Source of the DNA: Clostridia bacterium
GTDB lineage: Bacteria > Bacillota > Clostridia > Caldicoprobacterales > Caldicoprobacteraceae
Reading direction: 5' to 3'
DNA length: 64,000 nt
NCBI GenBank assembly: GCA_017577715.1
Contig: PKRC01000003.1
Span: 124,001-188,000, forward strand
Part shown: piece after piece, positions 43,488-52,082 of the stretch
Numbering within the stretch: the stretch's first letter is position 1
Layout: each line of letters starts with the position of its first letter
The notes under the pieces: generated by a model
What the model saw: only the letters and a program-made list of their open reading frames with translations
Databases searched by the model: none
Told to the model about the DNA's origin: nothing
Position numbers and translations under genes: made by a program

Positions 43488-44327
43488 TTATCCATTATGC
43501 ACCTGCATACCGATGTGTATAGATCCTCCTTCGCCACTTTTTAAATATCCCACAATTATCTGATTTAGGTGCGGATATTCTCCTATGTCTTCCTGTGTTC
43601 TTAATAAAATTTCATCCTCCATAACAGCTACTATCCTTGCATTCCTTATATTTTCATTTAGCCTTACTATCCTGTGCTTGTGCTTTGCATCGTCTATGGT
43701 ATCGGTATAGAGTATTCTGCCGTTTTTTATTATGGCAAAGCTTGTGGCGTATTCCTCCAGTTCAAATATTTCATGGGATGAGAGCAGAATGGTCCCGCCC
43801 ATTTCATTGACATACTGCTTTATCAGGTGTATGAGTTCGTACCTTGATGCCGGATCCAGATGCTGGGTGGGTTCATCCATGATTATCAGCCTTGCGCCGG
43901 TTGCCAAGGCAAGTATTGACAGTATAATGGTTTTCTGCCCTCTTGAAAGCTTCTGCATTTCCTGCTCAAGATTGAAACCGTACTTTGAGAGAAAATTCTT
44001 AAAAAATTGATCGTTCCAGGAAGGGTATAGGGTTTTATACATATTGTAGTAATCTTCAAGCCTCAAGTTGTCAAATACCCTTCTGTCCTCGGTTACAAAG
44101 GCTATATCAATTTTTAACGAGGCATCAAAAGGCCTGTCAAATACGATTATTTCTCCCGAGTCCTTAGGTACGGCGTTCATTATGCATTTTAGCGTTGTGG
44201 TCTTGCCGGCGCCGTTTGGCCCCACCAGCGCCAGTATTTCCCCCTGCGGTACTGCAAAATTTATATCTGACAGAATCTGCTTTCCGTCAATCTGTTTGCT
44301 TAAGTTTTTTACCTGCAGTGCATACAT
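43488..44327 (-). CDS. ABC transporter ATPase (YtrB-like)
   Basis: 280 aa. Walker A LVGPNGAGKTTTLK, Walker B LIIMDEPTQHLDP, switch LSSHEIFE. The signature is KLSRGQKTIILSILAL, with Arg in place of the first Gly of LSGGQ. It is the last gene of a four-gene operon with a permease, a GntR/YtrA-type regulator and a membrane protein. Such operons in Firmicutes respond to cell-wall antibiotics. ATG 44327 follows GGTGAG at the end of the permease gene. Confidence 0.88.
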   Translation of the reverse strand: MYALQVKNLSKQIDGKQILSDINFAVPQGEILALVGPNGAGKTTTLKCIMNAVPKDSGEIIVFDRPFDASLKIDIAFVTEDRRVFDNLRLEDYYNMYKTLYPSWNDQFFKNFLSKYGFNLEQEMQKLSRGQKTIILSILALATGARLIIMDEPTQHLDPASRYELIHLIKQYVNEMGGTILLSSHEIFELEEYATSFAIIKNGRILYTDTIDDAKHKHRIVRLNENIRNARIVAVMEDEILLRTQEDIGEYPHLNQIIVGYLKSGEGGSIHIGMQVHNG

Positions 44328-44328
44328 T

Positions 44329-44937
44329 TCAATTCTCACCGCCTTTTCTTATGAAAATTAAATAGCTTAAAAGACAGATTGCGCAGGATGTCAAAAAGGA
44401 CAATACCACATTACCCTGTTGAGTAAAGCTGATGAGGCTGTAGGGATTGAAGTTGAAAGCATTGATGTCTGAGGAGCCTAGGTCCCCGAGTATTGCATCC
44501 AGGATGACCATAAATATGGCCCAGCCCAATCCGTCCCTGCCTAGGCCTGAGAACAGCATTGTTATTCCAAATATTGAAAGCAGTAGCGTTAAACTGTTTA
44601 GGATGAATATAAGCCTTGAATAAATATCAGTTTCTATAAAGATCTGGTTGATTACAGAGGTTGCGGCGACAAGGATGGTCAGGAAAATTAGATTATAAAG
44701 ATACAGCTCCTTTTTAGAAAAGGGCAGCAGATAAAGAAGTTCTGCGTTTTTATGCCTTATATTATAAGCAAGCAGCGAAGCAGAGAGAAAGAGTATAGCT
44801 ATCGTTTTTATAAAAAGGTCAGGGATTAAAAGAAGCAACGTGAGAAACACAAGCCGTCCGGTCTTCTCTTTCAGTTCTTTCTGTATATATACCTCCATCT
44901 TTGAAAGGCGTTTTGAAAAATCCGCATAATTACCCAT
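44329..44937 (-). CDS. ABC-type membrane permease partner
   Basis: 202 aa with about six hydrophobic helices (LVFLTLLLLIPDLFIKTIAI, LFLSASLLAYNI and others) and a short charged N-terminus. No sequence motif of its own; the assignment as permease comes from its place between the regulator and the ATPase. I chose ATG 44937 with GAGGAGG about 9 nt upstream, rather than the TTG at 44955 that lies deeper in the regulator gene. Confidence 0.75.
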   Translation of the reverse strand: MGNYADFSKRLSKMEVYIQKELKEKTGRLVFLTLLLLIPDLFIKTIAILFLSASLLAYNIRHKNAELLYLLPFSKKELYLYNLIFLTILVAATSVINQIFIETDIYSRLIFILNSLTLLLSIFGITMLFSGLGRDGLGWAIFMVILDAILGDLGSSDINAFNFNPYSLISFTQQGNVVLSFLTSCAICLLSYLIFIRKGGEN

Positions 44938-45286
44938 TTTTCCATACCTCCTCAAATATCAGCATTGCCGTGTGAAAATCGATGCGATCGTCTTTAAGCT
45001 TTGAAACGCATTCCCTTATGGTTTCGATTATCTTTTGGTCTATATAAACATCCCTTTTAATGAAATACCCTACTCCTTGTTCGGCTTCGATGTATCCTTC
45101 GGCTTTGAGTTTTTCCAAGGCCTTTAAAACGGTGTTTATGTTTACATCGAAGATGTTTTGCAGGTCCCTTATCGTGGGGAGCTGGGCGCCTTTTTGAAGG
45201 TTTCCAAGCAGTACTTCCGATTTTATCATGTTTACAATCTGGATGTAGGCCGGTATTCCGCTGTGTTTATCGACCTTTCTCAGCAT
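44930..45286 (-). CDS. GntR-family regulator, YtrA subfamily
   Basis: 118 aa. The N-terminal winged helix is typical of the short YtrA group: GIPAYIQIVNMIKSEVLLGN, LQKGAQLPTIRDLQ, NINTVLKALEKLKAEGYIEA and GVGYFIK, followed by a ~40-residue dimerisation tail. It probably represses its own operon by binding the 36-bp palindrome upstream of the first gene. It overlaps the permease gene by 8 nt. Confidence 0.9.
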   Translation of the reverse strand: MLRKVDKHSGIPAYIQIVNMIKSEVLLGNLQKGAQLPTIRDLQNIFDVNINTVLKALEKLKAEGYIEAEQGVGYFIKRDVYIDQKIIETIRECVSKLKDDRIDFHTAMLIFEEVWKNG

Positions 45287-45295
45287 TTGGCATCA

Positions 45296-46426
45296 TCACT
45301 TCCTTTGAATTTTTACAAACCCGGTGGATTCAATTTCAACCGGTGCATCGTTTTTGCTGTCAACGGTTAAATTACCACCCGTTGCATCTATATAGAGCCC
45401 GGCACTTTGAGTCTGAGGGTTTGACACTTCGATTATGCCGTTTAAGCCGTTTGAATCTATCTCAAACCTGTCAAATGTTGACTTTATGGCCAGATTCATA
45501 CCGGTTGAATTGAGCTGAATTTTGCTGAAATTGAGCTCCCCGGTGATATTGGTTCCCAAACCATCTATGTCCAGCGTCTTTCCTTCCAGTTTCCCACTGA
45601 TGTCGATGCCGGTGCAGTCAATTCGTATATCGTTTTCAGATGAGATTCGTGAATTTATTAAGGCCCCTGTACAGTCCAAGGAAAAATCCTTGAAACTTCC
45701 ATTGCCGTGAATTTTGATGCCATTGCAATCGATAGCTACGCTTCTGAGGGTTGCCGTGCCCATCTTTATCACGTAGGTATCGTTTGTACGATAAGGCTCT
45801 GAAATGGTAAGATTACCGTCGGTTTCTTCCACAGTTAACCTGGCAGGGTAATACAATACATCGTCATCTGTAAGTTCGAGTTCAATTCCTGAATTTACGT
45901 TTATGGTTATATGATTTATGCGTTCTATGGGTATTTCGCTGTTGGGCAAGATCTTGTTTTTGCCATCCGGTATTCCAAAATGAAAATCAAATCCGATCTC
46001 AGGTTTTGCAGAATGGTCTACAATTACGCTGGTACAATAATTATAAATTGGTGCTGCTACTATTCCTACTGCTAAGAGAATCAAAACTCCGATCAAAACA
46101 GCCTTGAAAGCGCTTACTTTCCTTTTGACCATAAATACGCTGAACAAGGCAACAATTGCAATGCCGAAAAAGACCTTTTTCAAAGACGTCCAGGGCAAAA
46201 ACCATGCAATAAGCCCGCTTATCATGGATATCATGATTTTAACCGTCACGCTTTCTTTTATCTTTTTTGCCACGGCCGAATTTGAGTATTTGCTGAAGAA
46301 TAATAGGACAGCACCCACAAAGATAAGCAATATGGCTGCAAAGAATACTATAGATTTAATCAGGTTTTCGTTTGAAGCGATAGAAGACTTTCCGACCATC
46401 GCGTATAACTGACGTAAAGCATCCAT
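45296..46426 (-). CDS. membrane protein with DUF4097-like beta-repeat domain
   Basis: 376 aa. The first ~145 residues hold four hydrophobic helices in two pairs. The rest is a long beta-rich domain of short repeating strands (IDCTGIDISGKLEGKTLDID, GLGTNITGELNFSKIQLNST, DATGGNLTVDSKNDAPVEIE), as in DUF4097/toastrack or adhesin-like head domains. It would sit outside the membrane. It is the first gene of the GntR/ABC operon, with GGGAGG before ATG 46426. A sensing or damage-response role is inference. Confidence 0.75.
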   Translation of the reverse strand: MDALRQLYAMVGKSSIASNENLIKSIVFFAAILLIFVGAVLLFFSKYSNSAVAKKIKESVTVKIMISMISGLIAWFLPWTSLKKVFFGIAIVALFSVFMVKRKVSAFKAVLIGVLILLAVGIVAAPIYNYCTSVIVDHSAKPEIGFDFHFGIPDGKNKILPNSEIPIERINHITINVNSGIELELTDDDVLYYPARLTVEETDGNLTISEPYRTNDTYVIKMGTATLRSVAIDCNGIKIHGNGSFKDFSLDCTGALINSRISSENDIRIDCTGIDISGKLEGKTLDIDGLGTNITGELNFSKIQLNSTGMNLAIKSTFDRFEIDSNGLNGIIEVSNPQTQSAGLYIDATGGNLTVDSKNDAPVEIESTGFVKIQRK

Positions 46427-46444
46427 AAGTTAGCCTCCCTCAAG

Positions 46445-46480
46445 TTTAATAGTGTTATATAATTATATAACACTATTAAA
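46445..46480 (-). promoter_or_regulatory. 36-bp perfect palindrome over the promoter of the GntR/ABC operon
   Basis: TTTAATAGTGTTATATAA (46445-46462) is the exact complement of the other half (46463-46480). On the minus strand TTGACA at 46492-46487 is followed, 19 bp on, by TATAAT (46467-46462) inside the palindrome. This is a very likely operator for the GntR protein. Confidence 0.75.
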
Positions 46481-46564
46481 GGTTTGTGTCAATGGGTTTT
46501 TAAATTTTTGTGGTCAAAAAATAAAAACATTATACGGTATATCTTTAAAAATTAAGTTTACCGT

Positions 46565-47365
46565 TTACAAGTCTTCCTTCCGTCCTATATACAGTAAATG
46601 CTCGCAGCTTCCCCATACTTCTGGATTTGAAGATATGGCTTCAAAGACATCCAGCCAGTGCTGGAAGTCTTCTTCTGGCAACTGCATTAGCTTTTCTTCA
46701 ACCAATGCTCCCAGTCCTTCCACAGCAATAATTCTTAAAGTCTCCAGTTTAAATTGGGACATAAATCTCTCAATGTCAGCTGGATTAAAGAAATACGCAT
46801 CGGTAAATCCCTCACCCACGGTTGAATAATGTCTCCCGTCTTCAAGATACCGTAGCAATCTGCTCTTCAACCGACTGATATCCTGTGGATATGCTTTCAA
46901 ACAATCTATGATAGGAGCATAGGCCGATATAAAGGATACGATAAGGACTCCACCCTTCTTTAATAAACCCATACACTGATTTATCGCTTCTTTTCTCTGG
47001 TTTTCCTCCAGCAAATGATACATAGGTCCCATACAAAGTACAGCATCATATTTTTTTCCTGGCAGCAACTTACTTAATTCAAGAACGTTTCCTTGAATAC
47101 ACCCTTTCAATACCACTCCTGCTTCTTTTGAGTTTTTAGCAGCCTGTTCTACCAGTTTTTCACATAGGTCAACAAGCGTAACATCATGACCTTTTTGTGC
47201 GAGGTATATGCTATACCTTCCGGGCCCTCCGCCAACATCCAGGACAGAAGCTCCCTCCGGTATAAACCTATCAAGCATTCTTTTTGTCATCTCAAACTCG
47301 ATCCTATGCCTTAACAGCCGTCCCCATTCGTCATAGTTGCTGTAATACTGCTCAATATTGCCCAT
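46565..47365 (-). CDS. class I SAM-dependent methyltransferase
   Basis: 266 aa. The SAM-binding motif is ASVLDVGGGPGRYSIYLAQ (near residue 40), followed by HDVTLVDLCEKLVEQA, KYDAVLCMGPMYHLL and LLKKGGVLIVSF. This is a small-molecule methyltransferase of unknown substrate. ATG 47365 has GGGGGTG upstream. It is an isolated gene between the GntR operon and decayed sequence. Confidence 0.85.
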   Translation of the reverse strand: MGNIEQYYSNYDEWGRLLRHRIEFEMTKRMLDRFIPEGASVLDVGGGPGRYSIYLAQKGHDVTLVDLCEKLVEQAAKNSKEAGVVLKGCIQGNVLELSKLLPGKKYDAVLCMGPMYHLLEENQRKEAINQCMGLLKKGGVLIVSFISAYAPIIDCLKAYPQDISRLKSRLLRYLEDGRHYSTVGEGFTDAYFFNPADIERFMSQFKLETLRIIAVEGLGALVEEKLMQLPEEDFQHWLDVFEAISSNPEVWGSCEHLLYIGRKEDL

Positions 47366-47501
47366 GTCAACACCCCCTAAAAATACTAAAACCAAGCAGA
47401 ATCACCTCTTAGGCGACTCCATGGGATATTATTCCACGTATAGGGCTTCCGTACCCTGTGCAGCTAAAGCATCCTACTGTTATCCACACTTCCCATTTAT
47501 T

Positions 47502-47761
47502 TCAAAAATTATTATACATTAGGCTTGGATTTGTCAAGTGCAACCTGCAAGTTTCCTGCAAACTTCTTATAAAGCTCATAAATATTATAAAATCAGTCCA
47601 TCTTTCAAAGATAATATCTTCACCGGGAAACTCTTCAGGCTGTTTTAAAAATGCTATAACGTGTCTATCATCCTCGTAAAATACTTCAGGATACTGCTCT
47701 ATAAATTTTTCATTGGCTCTTTGAAGTTTGCTGCAGTATTTATCACAGTTTTACTTTTCAT
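47502..47761 (-). pseudogene. frameshifted small gene of unknown function
   Basis: ATG 47761 follows AAGGGGAAACAGAT. After MKSK the frame must shift by one near 47748, then reads CDKYCSKLQRANEKFIEQYP, VFYEDDRHVIAFLKQPEEFP, GEDIIFERWTDFIIFMSFIR and so on to a stop at 47502: about 86 codons of well-formed sequence. Single-base damage in a short run of A is likely. The family is not recognised. Confidence 0.5.
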
Positions 47762-48076
47762 ATCTGTTTCCCCTTATTCTGTCATTTTGGTTCTAAACGG
47801 CAGCTTTAATTTTGTTCATATGGTTTGTTATGCCTCATTCTCGGTCTTAGATAATAAAGCTATTATGAAAAATTTTTTTGAATAAGTTTAGTCGTATGGT
47901 ATTATATTTTTAACATTGACAATACCTATAGCATTTATCATTTCGGTGTTAATGAATACGGTTATTGAAGATTCAAAATTTAACTGTATAAAATTTAAAG
48001 TTATTCCGATTTTCAAATTCCAAGAAGTTCGGATCGTATTATGTCGGTCCAAGCGGGAGAGGGGGGAGCAGATCCT

Positions 48077-48364
48077 ATGAAGAGAAAGAAGCTGACAAGG
48101 CGTAATGCTTATCTTAAAGATTTAAATGAATGGAATGATCATAAGTATAGCCCCGGCCATTGGACCGGTGGTAATATACCTCCCCATGTAAAATATGGTG
48201 GAAAGCCAATGGGCATTGTGATGTTCGTTATAGGTTTGGTAAATATAATTGCTGTTATTGCTGCTGTTTTGTTTTCAAGTAGGTTTGATTACAGCATGAT
48301 TCTTGTAGTTGGGTTAAGTATTATAATGTTTATCGGTGGTGCAAGAAAAATCAAAAGACGTTAA
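48077..48364 (+). CDS. 95-aa small membrane protein, unknown
   Basis: A charged N-terminus (MKRKKLTRRNAYLKDLNEWN) and a Gly/Pro-rich stretch (YSPGHWTGGNIPPHVKYGGK) are followed by two helices (IVMFVIGLVNIIAVIAAVLF; MILVVGLSIIMFIGG) and a basic end. I do not recognise a named family. ATG 48077 is chosen for AGGGGGGAG upstream; an ATG at 48041 has no such site. Confidence 0.65.
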   Translation: MKRKKLTRRNAYLKDLNEWNDHKYSPGHWTGGNIPPHVKYGGKPMGIVMFVIGLVNIIAVIAAVLFSSRFDYSMILVVGLSIIMFIGGARKIKRR

Positions 48365-48436
48365 GATTTGGTTACAAGAATTGATGAAACTTTGAGCGAT
48401 TCAAGACATTGAAATTTAATTTAAAGGGGAATTATA

Positions 48437-48620
48437 ATGGTAAAGTCAAGATGTGGTCTCATCTGCTCAGATTGAACCTACAGGGAACTTTGCAACTGCG
48501 GAGGCTGCATTCAGACCAACGGACATCCTTTTTATGGGTAATGTCCATTAGCAGCATGCTGCCAAGTTAAAAGGGTTTGAGCATTGTGAGTAATGCCATG
48601 GTCTTCCTTATGTCATGTAA
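48437..48620 (+). pseudogene. DUF3795 gene fossil
   Basis: ATG 48437 follows AAAGGGGA. The translation matches the Cys-rich DUF3795 pattern (CGLICSD..YRELCNCGGCI, QTNGHPFYG, CPLAACCQVK, then FEHC..CHGLP) but has an in-frame TGA after CSD, a TAA after FYG, a frameshift near 48575 and a TAA after HCE. The mixture of stop types and the frameshift point to decay rather than recoding. Confidence 0.65.
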
Positions 48621-48744
48621 ATAATTAGATGCCTGGTGCCCTCGTTATAACGAAGAGGGCATAGAATCTTTGACGATAATACATAGATGAAAGCACTATT
48701 CATTTAAAGCAGAGTTTCGTTATATTAAGATAGGTGGGATTGTT

Positions 48745-49044
48745 ATGGGGAATAATAAAAAAATTATACTAGACACTGATATAGGCGGTGATATTGATGA
48801 TGCCGCCTGCCTTGCATATCTTCTTAAGCATCCTAATTGTGATCTCATTGGAATCACAACAGTATGCGGATATCCTGTGGAAAGGGCGATGATAGCAGAC
48901 GCTATTTGCAAAGTAGCGGGCAAAACAATTCCAATTTTTCCTGGGCTTGACCCTAGAACGCCTAACGGTTGGTATCCTGCTCCAGAGGGTGCTGTAAAAC
49001 TTAAAAACTGGGAGCACAGCAAAACCTTAATTATTTTAAAGTAG
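48745..49044 (+). pseudogene. truncated nucleoside hydrolase (IUNH family)
   Basis: 99 aa corresponding to the N-terminal third of an inosine/uridine-preferring nucleoside hydrolase. It keeps the calcium-binding Asp motif as DTDIGGDIDDAACLAYLL and the GITTVCG strand, but stops near residue 99 where the family runs to about 310. No continuation is found in the ~275 bp that follow. The ribosome site is TAGGTGGGAT. Confidence 0.7.
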
Positions 49045-49319
49045 TTAAATCATAGTGTATTAAAGAGCAGTTAAAGAGTAGGGTGTTTATGATAAATAAG
49101 GCATTGCGATAATTTCATAAGGCTTAGGAATATACTCGCGTCGAGGATGCAAAAAGGAAGACCCAGATGTTGGATACCGGCAATACAAGAAATGGAAAGG
49201 ATTTAAGAAACGGATAATCCTTAAAATATACGCATTGAGTCTAGGTGTGGATAAAAAATAGATGATTTTGATTTTGATAAAACCACTTATGCCAGTAAAG
49301 AAAGGAGCTGAAATATAAT

Positions 49320-49976
49320 ATGACACTTGAAGAAATGAGCGACTTTTTTACCAAACGTATTGAGGATTATGAAGAGCATATGCTGACCGAAGTTGAAGGA
49401 TGCAAAGAAGGGTATATGAAGATGGCCGAGTTGATTCCCCAGTCAACCAAAAGATTGTTAGACTTAGGTTGTGGGACGGGGCTAGAACTTGACGAGATAT
49501 TCAAGAAACTGCCTCACGTAAAAGTAACTGGAATTGACTTAACTCAAGCAATGTTGGATAAATTAAGAAAAAGGCACCCTGATAAAGAACTAACGTTGAT
49601 CAATGCAAACTTTTTTGATTATTATTTTGGTATCGAGGCGTTTGATGTGGTCATTTCCTTTCAAGCATTGCATCATTTTTCGCATGAGGATAAAATTGCA
49701 TTATACACAAAGGTTTGCAATGCGCTAATCCCAAATGGAATATACATAGAGTGCGATTACATGGCGCCTAACCAGGAGTATGAAGATTTTTATTATAAAG
49801 AATATGAGCGCCTTCGTGCAGAAATGGGTTTGCCTGACGGCGTGCTTTATCATTACGATACTCCTTGTACCGTTGAAAATCAAATCAAAATGCTGCTTAT
49901 GGCCGGATTTTCAAAAGTAAATAAGGTGTGGCAGAGGGAAATACTGTTATTTTGGTGGCTACAAAGCACTGAATAG
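49320..49976 (+). CDS. class I SAM-dependent methyltransferase
   Basis: 218 aa. LLDLGCGTGLELDEIFKKLP (near residue 46) is the SAM-binding loop, VTGIDLTQAMLDKLRKR follows and FDVVISFQALHHF is motif IV. The substrate is unknown. ATG 49320 is preceded by AAAGGAGCTG. It lies 100 nt before the sigma-factor gene and could share its transcript. Confidence 0.85.
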   Translation: MTLEEMSDFFTKRIEDYEEHMLTEVEGCKEGYMKMAELIPQSTKRLLDLGCGTGLELDEIFKKLPHVKVTGIDLTQAMLDKLRKRHPDKELTLINANFFDYYFGIEAFDVVISFQALHHFSHEDKIALYTKVCNALIPNGIYIECDYMAPNQEYEDFYYKEYERLRAEMGLPDGVLYHYDTPCTVENQIKMLLMAGFSKVNKVWQREILLFWWLQSTE

Positions 49977-50080
49977 AATAATAATTGAGTGACCATCTAT
50001 TAGATGATCAAATTTTTTGTAATTACGTGAAAAATATCGGTATTCCTGTTCGTATACATAGTGAAAGGAGTGGAGTGCAG

Positions 50081-50578
50081 GTGAACCAACCAAGGGGACT
50101 GAACGAATTTGTTAGGTGTGCTGTAGAGAAATATTCTAAAACAGTGGCAAAAACTGCATTTGCTTATCTGAAAAACACTGCAGACGCAGAAGATGTAACC
50201 CAAGAGGTATTTTTGACGCTTATGCAAAAGGCACCTGCGTTTGAAAGTGAAGAACATTTAAAAGCGTGGCTTATTAGAGTTACAATCAATAAAAGCAGGG
50301 ATTTTTTAAAAAGTGGTTGGTTTAAAAGCCGTACTCCACTATATGAAGAATTACCATATTTAACTTCCGAGCAAAACGATCTTTTGGCTGCGGTACTCTC
50401 TTTAGATGTAAAATATAGATTGCCAATCCACTTGTACTATTATGAGGGATACTCCATAAAAGAGATTGCCGAAATTCTGGGTGAGAGAGCTACAACTATC
50501 GGTACGCGGCTTGCCCGTGGTCGTAAGATATTAAAAGATATCTTAAAAGATAAGATTGGAGGTTTTGAAGATGAATAA
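50081..50578 (+). CDS. ECF-type RNA polymerase sigma factor
   Basis: 165 aa. Region 2 (YSKTVAKTAFAYLKNTADAEDVTQEVFLTLM) and region 4 (KYRLPIHLYYYEGYSIKEIAEILGERATTIGTRLARGRKILKDIL) fit the extracytoplasmic-function class. GTG 50081 is chosen for AAGGAG 10 nt upstream; a TTG at 49985 would add 32 residues with no homology. The downstream gene overlaps its end by 8 nt and probably encodes its membrane partner. Confidence 0.9.
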   Translation: MNQPRGLNEFVRCAVEKYSKTVAKTAFAYLKNTADAEDVTQEVFLTLMQKAPAFESEEHLKAWLIRVTINKSRDFLKSGWFKSRTPLYEELPYLTSEQNDLLAAVLSLDVKYRLPIHLYYYEGYSIKEIAEILGERATTIGTRLARGRKILKDILKDKIGGFEDE

Positions 50579-51362
50579 AGACATTTACAGATCGGCAATA
50601 GACAACATCCAGTTCAGCCAGGATTTAAGTACAAAAGTGTTAAATTATTTGATGTCGCAACCTCAGAAAAGAGCGATGACTATAAAAGCAAAACCAACTA
50701 TTGCAACCCTTGCGGTTGTAACCTGTGTGCTTTTTTTAGTATTTTGTATTCCGCTTTTTTCCAATGGAAACAGCGATTTTGAACTTAAAAATTCCAGAGG
50801 TAATGTTAGGGTCAAATATGTAGATAATGTGCCTGACAGTGCATTACGAAGCTTATCTGACTTGGCGTGGTTAACGGAAGAAGAATTATTTCATAAGTGG
50901 AACACTTCTATTTTTAAAGGAACTGTGGAAGAAATCAGAAACATCAGGATTGATTTTAACGGTTCTACGGAGTACAGAGCCATTGCAAAGATTAAAATTG
51001 ATAAAGTATACCGCGGAGATGAAAGTGCCGGACAAGTTGTTTCTGTATTATTACCCTCTCCCGTTGGTACTGGTTTGTGGATAGAAGATACCGATGTTAT
51101 TTCAGCAATGAGAGTAGGAATGACGGGTATTTTTATGCCTATCAAGTATGACGATACGTTCTATTGGGAGCAAAATGACACGAAACTTTTCTTGAGCGAT
51201 ATTGCTGAATATGGATTTTTAGATGGAATGCGGTATGCTTTTCTGGCTTCTGATGACAAAGGTGTAATATTTGACCGCTATTCTTATCCATCTATTGCTG
51301 CAGCAAATTCACTCGATGAAATTGAACAATATGTTGTGCAGATGCTAAACATAAACAGATAA
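50571..51362 (+). CDS. single-pass membrane protein, likely sigma-factor partner
   Basis: 263 aa. A cytoplasmic head of ~45 residues (MNKDIYRSAIDNIQFSQDLS) and one helix (TIATLAVVTCVLFLVFCIPL) are followed by a ~195-residue outer domain. The topology and the overlap with the ECF sigma gene suggest an anti-sigma factor, although there is no zinc-binding HxxxCxxC motif. The outer domain is not recognised. ATG 50571 follows GGAGG. Confidence 0.7.
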   Translation: MNKDIYRSAIDNIQFSQDLSTKVLNYLMSQPQKRAMTIKAKPTIATLAVVTCVLFLVFCIPLFSNGNSDFELKNSRGNVRVKYVDNVPDSALRSLSDLAWLTEEELFHKWNTSIFKGTVEEIRNIRIDFNGSTEYRAIAKIKIDKVYRGDESAGQVVSVLLPSPVGTGLWIEDTDVISAMRVGMTGIFMPIKYDDTFYWEQNDTKLFLSDIAEYGFLDGMRYAFLASDDKGVIFDRYSYPSIAAANSLDEIEQYVVQMLNINR

Positions 51363-51586
51363 GGGGACCAAGCATACTGGAGGTTCATGCCTTATATTTT
51401 TAAGTTCAATTTTATTCGCTTTTGTAATCATCAATTAAAGGGTCATGTATACTCGGGTTGATGGTTTTTCATTACATGGCGTACATCCTAAACCTAATAA
51501 TTGAATCATGCAAGCTAAATGATATTTCATCGCGATAATTTACACAAAGGTGACATTGCGCAAGAAAACATTAAATAAAGCTACTA

Positions 51587-51645
51587 TTGACAAGTATGTT
51601 CTATAATAATAGAATAAAATTACAAATATTCTATTACAACAGAAC
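51587..51645 (+). promoter_or_regulatory. blaI promoter with two BlaI-type operators
   Basis: TTGACA (51587-51592), 17 bp, TAGAAT (51610-51615). Operator 1 (GTTCTATAATAATAGAAT, 51598-51615) covers the spacer and -10. Operator 2 (ATTCTATTACAACAGAAC, 51628-51645) starts 30 bp later. The arms fit RTTCTAT-n4-ATAGAAY. Autorepression by BlaI is expected. Confidence 0.8.
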
Positions 51646-51668
51646 AAAGGATGTACAGGAGGACTGAG

Positions 51669-52028
51669 ATGGATATAAAACTGTTTGATTCAGAGTTAAA
51701 AGTCATGGAAGTTTTGTGGCAATATGGCGATACCCCTGCAAAGCGAATTGCCGAAATTTTAAATAAACAGGTGGGATGGAAGAAGACCACTACTTACACG
51801 GTAATCAAAAAATGCATTGAAAAAGGTGTCATTGAACGGCGAGAGCCTAACTTTGTGTGCCATCCGCTTGTTACCAAAGAACAGGTACGGGAGTTTGAAA
51901 CCAACGAGCTTATCAATAAAATGTACGGCGGTGCTGCCGATCAGCTTGTTGCATCTCTCTTAGAGAGTAGAAAATTGACTCCGCAAGAGATTGAGAGGCT
52001 TAAGCGGCTGGTAAAAGATTTGGAATGA
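51669..52028 (+). CDS. blaI: BlaI/MecI-family repressor
   Basis: 119 aa. The N-terminal winged helix contains LKVMEVLWQYGDTPAKRIAE, GWKKTTTYTVIKKCIEKGVI and ERREPNFVCHPLVTKEQV, followed by the dimerisation tail of BlaI-type repressors. These are inactivated by cleavage after a BlaR1-type protease signals; the partner gene is next. ATG 51669 follows AGGAGGACTGAG; the longer form from 51651 lacks a ribosome site. The operators upstream should be its own targets. Confidence 0.92.
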   Translation: MDIKLFDSELKVMEVLWQYGDTPAKRIAEILNKQVGWKKTTTYTVIKKCIEKGVIERREPNFVCHPLVTKEQVREFETNELINKMYGGAADQLVASLLESRKLTPQEIERLKRLVKDLE

Positions 52029-52082
52029 GGTAGCGGCGGAATGAGTGGTTTGGCAAAAACAATTTAAATCGAGGTGTTGGGT

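Noticed and set aside
47661..47885. 74-codon plus-strand hydrophobic frame
   Set aside because: It is antisense to the frameshifted minus-strand gene, which reads far better.
48470..48475. In-frame TGA in the DUF3795 sequence as selenocysteine
   Set aside because: Two TAA stops and a frameshift also occur, so the gene is dead; no SECIS-like hairpin is apparent.
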